64,000 bases of DNA from Hoeflea sp038900095 (GTDB taxonomy: Bacteria; Pseudomonadota; Alphaproteobacteria; Rhizobiales; Rhizobiaceae): positions 1 to 64,000 of the forward strand of contig NZ_JBBMQQ010000009.1 of the NCBI RefSeq assembly GCF_038900095.1. The letters run 5' to 3'. The stretch's first letter is position 1, and each line of letters opens with the position of its first letter. Shown piece by piece: positions 44,069 through 52,883 of the stretch. Under the pieces are notes generated by a model. The model saw nothing but the letters and a program-made list of their open reading frames with translations. It made no database searches and was not told the DNA's origin. Both the position numbers and the translations under genes were made by a program.

Positions 44069-44827
44069 TTACGAGAACGCGTAGGTAATTCCTCCGTCGA
44101 CAAACAACATGTCTCCCGTCACGTAGGATGACTCTTCGGATGCCAGATAGACTGCGGCACGGGCGATATCCTCGGGCTCGCCCAGCCTGCCCAGCGGCAC
44201 CCGCTGGCGGCGACGCTCCCAAGCGTCCTCCGTTAGGACCCGCATCGCACCGTCGGTGCGGGTCGAACCCGGAGCAATTGCATTGACCCGGATATTGTCG
44301 GCGCCGAATTCGGCAGCCGCGCTGCGTGTGGCCGCGGCGACCGCAGCCTTGATGGCGGAGTACATGATGCCGTGCTTCATCGCGAGGACTGCGGATGGCG
44401 ATGCGATGTTGACGATCGCCCCGCCACCGGCGGCACGCATCTGCTCAAGCACGGCCTGGTATCCCCAGATGACACCCTTGAAGCCGACATCGATCATCCG
44501 GCCGATGGTTTCCTCGGTCTGATCCTCAAGCGGCCCGTAGCGATTCCACATGGCGTTGTTGACCAGCACCGTGACCGGCCCGAACGCCTCCTGCGTGGCT
44601 TTTGCGGCGGCAAACACCTCGTCGCGCTTTCCGGCGTTGCCGGCAATGGCGATGGCCTGCCCGCCAGCCGCACGCAGCTCCTCGGCCGCCTGCTCGGCGG
44701 TCTCCGGCCTGATGTCGACGACACCGACTGCCGCGCCTTCCCGTACATAGGCGTCACAGATGGCTCGGCCAATTCCCTGGCCGCCGCCAACGACGAGCGC
44801 GACGCGTCCTTCAAGCCGGCCACTCAT
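44069..44827 (-). CDS. Short-chain dehydrogenase/reductase
   Basis: A 252-residue NAD(P)-dependent oxidoreductase. VVGGGQGIGRAICDAY near residue 11 binds the cofactor, VLVNNAMWN near 87 stabilises the sheet, the catalytic Ser is in VNIASPSAVL, and YSAIKAAV near 155 is the YxxxK pair. FVDGGITYAFS closes it. MSGRLEGRVAL is the usual SDR opening and was chosen; an in-frame Met 13 codons earlier (44864-44866) is possible. It is the first gene of the operon that runs to the double SDR, and it is divergent from iclR with the palindrome in between. Confidence 0.92.
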   Translation of the reverse strand: MSGRLEGRVALVVGGGQGIGRAICDAYVREGAAVGVVDIRPETAEQAAEELRAAGGQAIAIAGNAGKRDEVFAAAKATQEAFGPVTVLVNNAMWNRYGPLEDQTEETIGRMIDVGFKGVIWGYQAVLEQMRAAGGGAIVNIASPSAVLAMKHGIMYSAIKAAVAAATRSAAAEFGADNIRVNAIAPGSTRTDGAMRVLTEDAWERRRQRVPLGRLGEPEDIARAAVYLASEESSYVTGDMLFVDGGITYAFS

Positions 44828-44999
44828 AGTGACGTGATCCGATGATGCATTGATATTCTCTCCCATTCCTGCAGCTGACGGCGCGCAAGGCAGCCTCCGC
44901 TGCCTCCTCCTGTCGCGCCTCAACACGGCTGCGTCTGTGGAAAAGAAACTGGCATGTTTCAGCCAAATTCAGTAGAAATATTCTTATGTGGGGCAAAGT

Positions 45000-45013
45000 T
45001 TCACAGATGTGAA
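45000..45013. promoter_or_regulatory. Candidate IclR operator between iclR and the divergent SDR operon
   Basis: TTCACA-GA-TGTGAA has perfect 6-base arms and lies 20 bases before the iclR start codon. In extended form, GTTTCACAGATGTGAATTT, it is nearly the same as the site in front of fadD. Its position over the iclR 5-prime region suggests autoregulation plus control of the divergent SDR/binding-protein operon. Confidence 0.65.
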
Positions 45014-45032
45014 TTTGGGAGGAAAACCGGCC

Positions 45033-45812
45033 ATGGCGAATCCGCAGGTCAAATCGGCAACACGCGCCATCGAAATCCTGGAATATTTCAAGCTGGCGCA
45101 GCAGCCGCGCTCGATGTCACAGATGGCAAGTGATCTCGGTTACCCGCAGTCGAGCACGACCGTGATGCTCAAGACGCTGGTCAATCTGGGCTATCTCAAT
45201 TTCGACCGCAGCACGCGCGACTACTTCCCCACCCCGAAACTCACCGCGCTGGGAGACTGGATTCCGCGCGTGATGTTCGGCTCCGGACAGATGATCGACG
45301 CGCTGAACGACCTGCACGCAGCCACCGGCGAAGGCGTTTTCCTGGGAACCAAGAACGACATCTACCTGCAGTACACCCGCACCAAGGAATCCATCCACGC
45401 GCTGCGGTTTCATATCGACGAGGGCTTCATGCGCCCCATCACGCTGTCTGCGGCGGGATGGATTCTGCTGGCCACGCTGCCCGAAGACAAGATCGACAAC
45501 ATTGTCCGTCGGGCCAATATCGCCACACAGAATCCGGCCGAGCGCACCGACACCAAGACCATACTGGCGCGGATCAGGGAAATCCGGGAAAACGGCTATG
45601 CCTATGCCGAAGACATCCCGCTTGAAGGCGGATCGACGCTGGCGCTGAAGCTTCCGGCCGAAGTCCAGGGGCAGCCCGTAGCGCTGGCACTCGGCGGAGT
45701 GACCGACCGGTTCAAGAAGAATTTCACCGAGTACAAGAGAGCCCTGTTTGCCGCGGCGGAAGCCGTCAAGCAGGACACCGAATTCGATCTCCCGGTTCGC
45801 ATCAGCCTTTAG
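45033..45812 (+). CDS. IclR-family transcriptional regulator
   Basis: A 259-residue regulator. The N-terminal winged helix (about 8-68) reads KSATRAIEILEYFKLAQQPR and MSQMASDLGYPQSSTTVML, with the recognition helix in PQSSTTVMLKTL. The effector-binding GAF-like domain follows, including MRPITLSAAGWILLATLPED near residue 137. GGGAGGAAAA just ahead of ATG 45033 decides the start; a GTG 15 codons upstream is open but falls in the operator. It is divergent from the SDR operon and probably controls that operon and the fadD operon through the shared palindrome. Confidence 0.93.
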   Translation: MANPQVKSATRAIEILEYFKLAQQPRSMSQMASDLGYPQSSTTVMLKTLVNLGYLNFDRSTRDYFPTPKLTALGDWIPRVMFGSGQMIDALNDLHAATGEGVFLGTKNDIYLQYTRTKESIHALRFHIDEGFMRPITLSAAGWILLATLPEDKIDNIVRRANIATQNPAERTDTKTILARIREIRENGYAYAEDIPLEGGSTLALKLPAEVQGQPVALALGGVTDRFKKNFTEYKRALFAAAEAVKQDTEFDLPVRISL

Positions 45813-45958
45813 AGACGGCTTTCACCCGCCCATGCAGGCAGCCGAGTGATCAACCAGGGCGTTTCGAACAGATGACCGGATTTGCCAAACGGCACAATGC
45901 AGCTATCTCTAATAGACATGTGACCACAGACAAACCTACCAGCGGAGCAGAACCGAGA

Positions 45959-46672
45959 ATGAATTATTCAGAGCCAATTGTTCGGCGCAAGATATCCGAT
46001 GAAGTGCTCGACAGGCTGAAGCGGCTGATTACCGGCGGTGAACTTCAGCCAGGCGACGAGCTGCCTTCGGAACGCGAATTGATGGCGCGCTTTCAGGTCG
46101 GACGACCGGCAATCCGCGAGGCCATGCAGGCGCTTGCCAGCATGGGTCTCATCGCGATCTCGCACGGGGAGCGCGCAAAGGTGCAGCAATTGTCCGCCAG
46201 ATCGATCATCAAGCAGGTTGATGTGACCGCCAAGATGATGCTGGCCTCATCCAGGGATTCGCTCGAGGATCTGAAAAGCGCGCGCATCTTCTTCGAGCGC
46301 GGCATGGTGCGGGAAGCAGCGGAGAAGGCATCGCAAGACGATATCCGGCGGTTGCGCGAAAGTCTCGCGCTGCAGCGCGCGTCGCTTGGTGACGCGAAGG
46401 CCTTCATCAACACCGACATGCAGCTGCACACGCAGATCACCGAGATATCCGGCAATCCGATCTATATCGCGGTCAGCGAAGCGTTGCTGAGCTGGCTGGC
46501 GGAATACCATACCGACATGCTGATCTGGGCCGGCAAGGAAAACTTCACCCTGTCCGAGCATGAGGAAATCATCGAGTGTATCGCCCGCCACGACGCCGAT
46601 GCGGCCGAACAAGCGATGATCAGGCATCTGGAGCGTTCGCGTGAGCTTTATGTCCCAAGCTCCGGCAGCTGA
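45959..46672 (+). CDS. GntR/FadR-family transcriptional regulator, NanR-like
   Basis: A 237-residue regulator. The winged helix (about 8-78) contains VRRKISDEVLDRLKRLI, LPSERELMARFQVGRPAIREAM and the NanR-style wing ISHGERAKVQQL. The all-helical FCD domain (about 95-225) has the expected metal-binding pattern of Asp and three His, with DMQLHTQI near 160 and a late His in AMIRHLERSR. NanR proteins control sialic acid genes, but none are here. The ATG at 45959 fits the family; an upstream in-frame Met gives a non-homologous extension. It follows iclR and may sense another intermediate of the same pathway. Confidence 0.88.
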   Translation: MNYSEPIVRRKISDEVLDRLKRLITGGELQPGDELPSERELMARFQVGRPAIREAMQALASMGLIAISHGERAKVQQLSARSIIKQVDVTAKMMLASSRDSLEDLKSARIFFERGMVREAAEKASQDDIRRLRESLALQRASLGDAKAFINTDMQLHTQITEISGNPIYIAVSEALLSWLAEYHTDMLIWAGKENFTLSEHEEIIECIARHDADAAEQAMIRHLERSRELYVPSSGS

Positions 46673-46713
46673 TCCGAAGGGCGGCGGCTTCGTTATCCAA
46701 GCCGCGGAAAGCA

Positions 46714-46745
46714 CGCGCCGCCTGTCCGGTTGAGAAGGCGGCGCG
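46714..46745. terminator. Long GC-rich inverted repeat between convergent genes
   Basis: Arms CGCGCCGCCT (46714-46723) and AGGCGGCGCG (46736-46745) are perfect over 10 bp around a 12-base loop. It lies 42 bases after the NanR-like stop and 69 bases before the stop of the convergent lipoprotein gene. It has no T-run, but its position fits a shared transcript end. Confidence 0.5.
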
Positions 46746-46813
46746 ATACGTCTGGTCCTTGCAGCAAATCCCCCGGGTTCGAAAACCGTTTCGGATCGCC
46801 ACGCATCACCTGA

Positions 46814-47467
46814 TCAACCGGTGACCGGCTCCCAGTCACCCTGGCTGCTCTTGCACCATTTCTGTTTACCCGCATCGGCGGTTCCGCCGTCCATGTCGAT
46901 AAGCAGTTCGGTAAAGCGGCAGGCGGTGTAATCGGAATTGAGTTCCTCGGCATAGGATGCAACGGCTGTTGCCGAAGTTTGTGGTGCCGCAGGTGTGGCG
47001 GCTGGTTGCACCACCTCAACTGGCGCCGGCTTTTCAGCCTTGGCAACAGGCAATGGTGCCGGCGTCACCTTGGTTCTCACGGTCGCGCTCTTGCCGTTCT
47101 TGGTCGTAATGCTGCGGGTTTGCGCCCTGTTTGACTGCAAGGCAGCAAGTTCCGCTTCCCGCACCTTTGCCCGGTCTTCGGCGGCAGCAATCTCCATCAG
47201 AATGGCGCAACGCCCGACGCCGGCCACAGCACCGATCGCGGCGCCGCGTCCCATTCCACGGCTTCCGCCAATCACGCCGCCGATCACCGCACCGGAAATC
47301 GCTCCGATCGCGACACTGGCGACACATTCCGACACAGCCCTGTCCATCGCCGTTGAGCGGACTTTCCTGCCGTCAGCCGACGTCGTAGTGCATCCCTGAA
47401 CAGCGATGCCGCACATCATGACAGCGGCAATCGACGCCCGGTTCCAATTTCTGCTTACAATCGCCAC
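46814..47467 (-). CDS. Glycine-zipper lipoprotein of unknown function
   Basis: A 217-residue protein. The signal sequence ends in AVQGC near residue 26, a good lipobox, so it is probably a lipoprotein. A glycine-zipper hairpin (AIGAISGAVIGGVIGGSRGM, about 53-82) could insert into or cross a membrane. A charged helix follows at about 88-110, then a Pro/Ala-rich linker and a small C-terminal domain with two Cys (TACRFTELLIDMDGG ... KWCKSSQGDW). I do not recognise the C-terminal domain. It is the last gene of the minus-strand half of the FHA/kinase cluster, 196 bases from the RDD-FHA gene. Confidence 0.7.
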   Translation of the reverse strand: MAIVSRNWNRASIAAVMMCGIAVQGCTTTSADGRKVRSTAMDRAVSECVASVAIGAISGAVIGGVIGGSRGMGRGAAIGAVAGVGRCAILMEIAAAEDRAKVREAELAALQSNRAQTRSITTKNGKSATVRTKVTPAPLPVAKAEKPAPVEVVQPAATPAAPQTSATAVASYAEELNSDYTACRFTELLIDMDGGTADAGKQKWCKSSQGDWEPVTG

Positions 47468-47663
47468 TGTAGCCCCCCAACTTCATAGCATCTGACGATA
47501 CTATTGCGCGAGCCGAATATGGCAATACAATTCTTGATTTGGGAGACCTTTATATTTCGCGGCAGGGATTTTCGTCCACGAAGATCAGAAGCCCGCATTC
47601 ACATGCGGACGACCTTCACGGATAACCATTCCCGTTAAACGGCAACTGCGGAACGTGATCGGG

Positions 47664-48500
47664 TCAGATCAGGATCAGCCGCATATTGGTCGAGCCCGCG
47701 CCTATGATGTCGCCGTTTTTGAGGACAACCGGGGTTTTCGCACTCACAGCCTTGTCATTGAGACGGGTACCGTTTGTCGACGGCTTGTCCTTGCCGGCGC
47801 CGTCCGCGAGGTAATACAGGCCGCCATGCAGGCGGATTTGACAGTGCACGCCGGAGATATTGGCATCCTTGCCCAGCACAAGGTCCACACCCGGCTTGCG
47901 CCCGATCACGTAAAGCCCCTTGGTCTTGAACCGCTGGCTTTGCCGCAAGGTGGCGGTTTGCCCGGCATGAGGACCGCTGTTGATCTGAAGCACCGCCTCG
48001 CCCCGCGTGACGCCGGTAACCGGTGTGACTTCGGCTCGGGTCTCGATCTCCGGCACACTCTCGCGTTTCTGGCTTGTCGCACGGGTCACGGCTGCGACCC
48101 GACCGGCCCAATCCGAATGCAGGCACCCCGAAGGATGCTTGTTGTAGGCCGGAAGCGCATTGATGTTGAGCGATGGCAACCCGCCGCCTCTAGTCAGCAC
48201 CATCATGCAGCGCTTGAAGCGTGCCGTCACGCCCGGCGCGGCACCGGTCCTTTCCTCGACAATCCTGATGCCGCTGCACAGCCGCCCGACCGATACGCCG
48301 CGCGCCAGCATCTCCACAATCAGGAAATGCACCAGCAGGACAACAGGTATGACAAGGATGTAGATCCATTGCGGTGCGTAAGGCATGTTGCGTTCAATCA
48401 GCTGATGGACGATTGCCACCAGCAATGTGACAACCAGCGCGTCCACGGCAAACGCAGCAATCGACAGCCGCGCAACGGCCCGTTCATTGGCTTCCTTCAT
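47664..48500 (-). CDS. RDD-like membrane protein with C-terminal FHA domain
   Basis: A 278-residue protein. The N-terminal part resembles an RDD domain: helices at about 12-33 and 43-66, then SVGRLCSGIRIVEERTG near 70. After a linker (about 110-165), an FHA domain fills 175-278: GLYVIGRKPGVDLVLG, then ISGVHCQIRL and STNGTRLND. FHA domains bind phospho-threonine peptides. The usual Ser-Arg before the His is changed (SGVH), so binding strength is uncertain. The topology would leave the FHA domain in the cytoplasm. It overlaps the upstream membrane-protein gene by one base. Confidence 0.85.
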   Translation of the reverse strand: MKEANERAVARLSIAAFAVDALVVTLLVAIVHQLIERNMPYAPQWIYILVIPVVLLVHFLIVEMLARGVSVGRLCSGIRIVEERTGAAPGVTARFKRCMMVLTRGGGLPSLNINALPAYNKHPSGCLHSDWAGRVAAVTRATSQKRESVPEIETRAEVTPVTGVTRGEAVLQINSGPHAGQTATLRQSQRFKTKGLYVIGRKPGVDLVLGKDANISGVHCQIRLHGGLYYLADGAGKDKPSTNGTRLNDKAVSAKTPVVLKNGDIIGAGSTNMRLILI

Positions 48501-49147
48501 CAGGACAATCCTGTAAGCTGGACCAGGATCACAAGCGCTGTCGCGACCATCGCGAAATTCATCAGCAGCCCTGCCCGCACGGCAATGACCTCGGGGTCAG
48601 GCTCAAGTGTCAGGCGGAAATTGGTCTTGGCGAGAAAAATGCCGAATGCGACGCCAATGATGGAAAACAGCAGGACGATGACGGGCGACTTGCTGATATC
48701 GGGTTGAAAGATCCATTCGATGCAGGCAGCCATGAACAGTGCACCGAAGGCGGTCACGAGATGCGCGAACAGCTTGCGCACCTCGTTGTTGACCGATGTC
48801 AGCCAGATCCCGACCAGCGAAATCGTCCAGGCAATCGAGCCGGCAATGATCATGAAGGCGATGACGCGCGCGGGGAAAACCGACAACAACCCGGTGGAGA
48901 AATGACTGCCATAGGGCTCGTTCTTATCTTGGGAAAACCCAAGAACCGATAACCCGGTCGTAATCAGCGAACCTGCACCAACAATACCCTGAAGAGGCTT
49001 GTTGAAAGCTTCCTCGATGAGCGACTTCACCTCATTTACAATGTTGGCATAGATACTTTTCTTACCCAGATCAGGCAGAAAAAATCCAGATTTCGGCTTT
49101 GGCCGTGAGGGTGTCGCCTGACGGCCACCGCGTCTGCTTCTGTTCAT
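48500..49147 (-). CDS. Multi-pass membrane protein of unknown function
   Basis: A 215-residue protein with a basic, Pro/Arg-rich N terminus (about 1-25) and about five hydrophobic segments (54-70, 92-115, 125-146, 152-172 and 188-212). No family is recognised. The basic head is probably cytoplasmic. It overlaps the RDD-FHA gene by one base and follows the peptidoglycan-binding gene after 48 bases, so it belongs to the FHA/kinase cluster and may be a membrane scaffold or channel in it. Confidence 0.7.
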   Translation of the reverse strand: MNRSRRGGRQATPSRPKPKSGFFLPDLGKKSIYANIVNEVKSLIEEAFNKPLQGIVGAGSLITTGLSVLGFSQDKNEPYGSHFSTGLLSVFPARVIAFMIIAGSIAWTISLVGIWLTSVNNEVRKLFAHLVTAFGALFMAACIEWIFQPDISKSPVIVLLFSIIGVAFGIFLAKTNFRLTLEPDPEVIAVRAGLLMNFAMVATALVILVQLTGLS

Positions 49148-49195
49148 GTTTTGCGTCTCATGCTCGCCCCCGAAACACTATCACCGGTCTTCCGG

Positions 49196-50905
49196 TCAAT
49201 AGCACTGCATGGTGGCGGCCCCATCGGGCGTGTTCAGATCGACCGCGCACTGTTCGCTGTTGCTGGCGATTTCAAACGAGCCTTCCCGCTTGAAATCCTT
49301 CCAGTCATTTTCCGTCTTGCCTTCCTGGATCGCGACATAGCTGAAATCATAATCGCCCTGAATGCAGGAGCCGCTGATGTATGCAGTCGAATCGCCATTG
49401 TCGATCAGGATCGTTCCTTCCGGAGAATCGATGTTGAAATGGCTTATGGGATCATCGCCATTGGGGAAATCGAAGGACACATAGATGCTTTGGCGGCAGG
49501 TCTCGCCGGCTGAGCTATCCTCAAATCCCGCCAGGCTGTTGGCCGTTTCGACCGGCGTTTCGTCCGCACTCACCCGGATCGTGCCGTCTTCGGCTGCGGC
49601 AACCTCGTGAGGTTGAGTGTCCTCCGGGGATTGCGGCGCGGCATCAGCTGTTTGTGGCGACGGCTCCGGCGCGGACGCCTTTTCAGGGGCGTTGAGCACG
49701 ATGCGGCCATCGGACCCTGCCGTTGCACCGGTCCCGGGAGCCGGCGCCGGATCGGCGGCGGCCACCTCGGGCGCTTCCCCGGAGCCATCGGCAATCAATG
49801 TCGGAGCCTGCTCGACACCGGTCAGCTTGGAAAGCATCGCAACCTTGCTCTCTCCGTCGCGCAACCAGCCGGACGCATCATCCACCGAAGTAAAGTCATC
49901 CCGCGTGTTCAAGATGACCGGCGCGGCTCCCGGGGTCGGGTCGTTGTAGGTTATCCGTATCCACTGATCGGAGAGGTCATGCGGCTTGATCTCGATATCG
50001 TTCATGCTTGCAACGATCTTGCGGGGTTCCCCGCCACCGGCAGGCAACACCTCGATGGCGATCAGGCCATCCGGCTGCAGCTCCGCGCCTTTGACGGCGC
50101 TGAGCCCGCCGGCCATGAGGAAATCCGTGGCAAACCGGTCGAACCGGGATTGCGCCAACCGGTACTCCGGGATGGCTGCGACCGCAGGCGTGACGGCTGG
50201 CGCGGACACCCTTTGCGGGCTGACCTTGACCGGCGCTCCGAAACTGTCGTCGACGCGATCGAGGGCCGCCTCGCGGACATACCCTGCCTCCGAGGCGCGG
50301 GTGAACAGCAAATAGCGCTGCTCGGCAGTCAGATAACCGGTCTCAGGTTCGCCAAGGCTTACCTGAAACTGCTTGACGGCAGAACGGCTGCCGGGTCCGA
50401 AATCGCCATCAATCTTCTTCTTGTAAAGTCCCTGGCTTGCGAGCGCGCGCTGGATGTCCTTGATGTCTTCCTTGACCTTGGCCGAAACTGCGCTGCGCGT
50501 CTTTTTGCTCACGCTGCGGCCGGGTGCGAGGACGATGCGCTGCTTGTAGCAACGGGTGCAAGCAGACCACGCCATTTCATCACCATATTTACGCGCCATG
50601 TCTTCCTTGAACACGACCGGCGCGGCAATCAGCGCAACCCCGATGATGGCGGCAGCGGGCGAATCACCGGTGATTCCGCCAACCAGGAGGCCAACGCCCA
50701 CGCCCTGAATGATGCGCTTGCCAACGCCACTCTTGTTGAGCGATTTTCTTGCCTTGCTGAAATCCTTGCGGAACTGCTTGCCCACTTTCTTGAAATCAAG
50801 CGCCTGCGTGGTGTCGGGCACGATGACGGCGGAACTGACAGACATTGCCATCGCCAAGGCAAAAGTGGAAACGATAGCCCCTGAACGCATTCTGCTGGTT
50901 GCCAT
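49196..50905 (-). CDS. Secreted protein with peptidoglycan-binding-like domain
   Basis: A 569-residue protein. Signal peptide at about 1-34 (ends near TTQALDF), then a short glycine-zipper-like hydrophobic hairpin (IIQGVGVGLLVGGITG, about 60-95) and a CTRCYK motif near 115. A PG-binding-1-type domain follows at about 140-195 (IQRALASQGLYKKKIDGDFG, AVKQFQVSLGEPETGYL). The middle and the Ala/Pro/Glu-rich linker (about 360-460) are unassigned, and the C-terminal 100 residues form a Cys-containing domain (ETCRQSIYVSFDFPNGDDP). GGAGGG ahead of ATG 50903-50905 sets the start. It could sense or anchor to the cell wall for the kinase cluster. Confidence 0.75.
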   Translation of the reverse strand: MATSRMRSGAIVSTFALAMAMSVSSAVIVPDTTQALDFKKVGKQFRKDFSKARKSLNKSGVGKRIIQGVGVGLLVGGITGDSPAAAIIGVALIAAPVVFKEDMARKYGDEMAWSACTRCYKQRIVLAPGRSVSKKTRSAVSAKVKEDIKDIQRALASQGLYKKKIDGDFGPGSRSAVKQFQVSLGEPETGYLTAEQRYLLFTRASEAGYVREAALDRVDDSFGAPVKVSPQRVSAPAVTPAVAAIPEYRLAQSRFDRFATDFLMAGGLSAVKGAELQPDGLIAIEVLPAGGGEPRKIVASMNDIEIKPHDLSDQWIRITYNDPTPGAAPVILNTRDDFTSVDDASGWLRDGESKVAMLSKLTGVEQAPTLIADGSGEAPEVAAADPAPAPGTGATAGSDGRIVLNAPEKASAPEPSPQTADAAPQSPEDTQPHEVAAAEDGTIRVSADETPVETANSLAGFEDSSAGETCRQSIYVSFDFPNGDDPISHFNIDSPEGTILIDNGDSTAYISGSCIQGDYDFSYVAIQEGKTENDWKDFKREGSFEIASNSEQCAVDLNTPDGAATMQCY

Positions 50906-50967
50906 TTTGCCCTCCATCCAATTTTGTCGCACCACGTCGGGTTGCGTTGCTTTCATTCAATCAATAA

Positions 50968-52671
50968 TCAGGATTGCAATGATATTGTAAGTTCCGTGCG
51001 CCCGAAAGATAATATTTTTGCGTTCCTGATCTGGACCGGCACGGAGCCGACCTGCTTGTGATCGACAAAGGTTCCGTTCGAGGAACCAAGATCAATGATC
51101 GACAGTTCGCCGTGACGGTTCATTCCAATCTGGGCATGGCGGCGGGACACGGAATCATCGTCAATCACGATATCGCTGTCGGCGCTGCGCCCGATCGTAC
51201 AGATCACGTTCAATTCAGACCCCTTGGCCGGACCTGACTCGGCGACCGTGTGCTGGATCGTGGTGCCGCGCAGATCAAAGCCCGAGAGCAGCCATTTCCG
51301 CTTGCCCGCCGCCGGTGTTCCGGCCGGCCGGTTGATCTCGCCGGACTCCACCGAAAGCTCGGCATTGCCAAGATGCAACACCGAGCCGGGGCGCAGAAAC
51401 TGCCCCTGGGTGCGGGTCACCACCGCGCCATCCAGGCGGGTGCCGTTTGTGGAGCCGTCGTCATGCACAACCATGTCTTTGCCATGGTAGCGGATGCGCG
51501 CGTGCCTGCGGGATACCGACGGATCATCGATCACGATGGTGGCGTCGCCACCGGCTCGGCCAAGCACCACGCCTGCACCCCGGAGTTCGGTGTCGAAGCG
51601 GGCCAGGGAATGGGTCCGGCCGCCGGCTACATCGTGCAGCAGGATGTCAGCCGCAGGCGCTGCGGGCGGTGTCGCGTCGACAGGAAAGTCAGTATCGATC
51701 TCGATATCCGGATCGGGAACAAACGCCCCCTGCCCCGCACCGCCGGCATCCTTGCGCCAGTAGAAGCCCGCAAAGACGACCGACATGAAGGCCAGCGCCA
51801 TCGAGGATCCGATGGCAGTGAGTTCATAGACATCCAGCCCGCCACGGCAACGTCCGGGGGTCACCGAAACCGGGATTTCCTTTTCGCTCAACCCGAGCAG
51901 AACCTCGCGGACATGAACCGCGAATTCCAGGTCCCCGGGATCGTTGACGGTCACTTGCCCGGCGTTGACCAGAGCATTGTAGATATCGCGCGCGCCAACG
52001 GTCGAACGCGTGCCCAGCGTGTTGACGCCGACGACACGATTGCAGGCGTCAAACAGCGGCCCGCCGGAATTGCCGCCGTTGATGTTGGCGCTGTGCTGAA
52101 TGGTCAGGCGCTGGACCGTCGGCACCAGGCGCTGGATCGTGCCGCTGGATACGGTCGGATCGAGAAGGGTCCGGTCGCGTGTCGCCGGGTCGAAGACCCC
52201 GCGCTCCAGTCCCCTTGCAACCCTGTCGGCAATCCCGGGAAAGCCAACCGCGGTGACGCTCTCGGTCTTGCTCAGCTCGGCTGTCCCGACCCCTGCAAGC
52301 TCGACCGTCTTGCCCGGCAGAGGAGCATTGGTGCGCAGGATGGCGAGATCCTTGTCCGAATTGTACCAAAGCACCCGCGCTTCCACGAAGCTGCCCTGGC
52401 CATCTGCCATGAAAGCGACCTGGATGCGCGTGGCGCCATCGATGACATGGTTGTTGGTGATCACGATTCCCGGTTCGGCAACCTTGAATCCGGAGCCATG
52501 CCCCATGCCGTCATCGGTTGTAACGACAATGCGGTAAACGCCGTCCTCAATGTCTTCTCTGGCCAGAGACCAGAACAGCGTGATCAACGCCAGTATTGTG
52601 AACACCAGAGTCGCAACCAGAAAAACGTTGCGACCACTCCTGTTCAACATATCCTTGACTGCAAAAGCCAA
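50968..52671 (-). CDS. Membrane trypsin-like serine protease with two C-terminal FHA domains
   Basis: A 567-residue protein. Helix 1 at 16-37, then a trypsin-like domain at about 45-255 with the full triad: His75 in VITNNHVI, Asp108 in DKDLAIL and Ser202 in NGGNSGGP. Helix 2 at about 284-304 is followed by two intact FHA domains: about 365-440 (VLGRAGGDATIVI, SVSRRHARI, STNGTRLDG) and about 480-565 (TIGRSADSDIVI, SVSRRHAQI, SSNGTFVD). The layout predicts a periplasmic protease wired to cytoplasmic phosphopeptide readers. It is divergent from the kinase gene, with a 212-base shared promoter region. I know of no standard name for this architecture. Confidence 0.88.
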   Translation of the reverse strand: MAFAVKDMLNRSGRNVFLVATLVFTILALITLFWSLAREDIEDGVYRIVVTTDDGMGHGSGFKVAEPGIVITNNHVIDGATRIQVAFMADGQGSFVEARVLWYNSDKDLAILRTNAPLPGKTVELAGVGTAELSKTESVTAVGFPGIADRVARGLERGVFDPATRDRTLLDPTVSSGTIQRLVPTVQRLTIQHSANINGGNSGGPLFDACNRVVGVNTLGTRSTVGARDIYNALVNAGQVTVNDPGDLEFAVHVREVLLGLSEKEIPVSVTPGRCRGGLDVYELTAIGSSMALAFMSVVFAGFYWRKDAGGAGQGAFVPDPDIEIDTDFPVDATPPAAPAADILLHDVAGGRTHSLARFDTELRGAGVVLGRAGGDATIVIDDPSVSRRHARIRYHGKDMVVHDDGSTNGTRLDGAVVTRTQGQFLRPGSVLHLGNAELSVESGEINRPAGTPAAGKRKWLLSGFDLRGTTIQHTVAESGPAKGSELNVICTIGRSADSDIVIDDDSVSRRHAQIGMNRHGELSIIDLGSSNGTFVDHKQVGSVPVQIRNAKILSFGRTELTISLQS

Positions 52672-52883
52672 TTACCCCTCCGGACCCGCGCCACCATGCC
52701 CCACACTGCTATGATTGCAGATGGCGTGCAATGCACAAAACCGATCTTTTTCACTACCGAGGCGGGTATTTTCTGCTTATTGATTTGGTCCTATTGCAAT
52801 TGCCGGTAGGATCGATTTGTATTGCCACGGTGCGGCACAGGCCGCGCCTGGGCATGGGGCACAATGAGCAAAACGCGGTCAAG

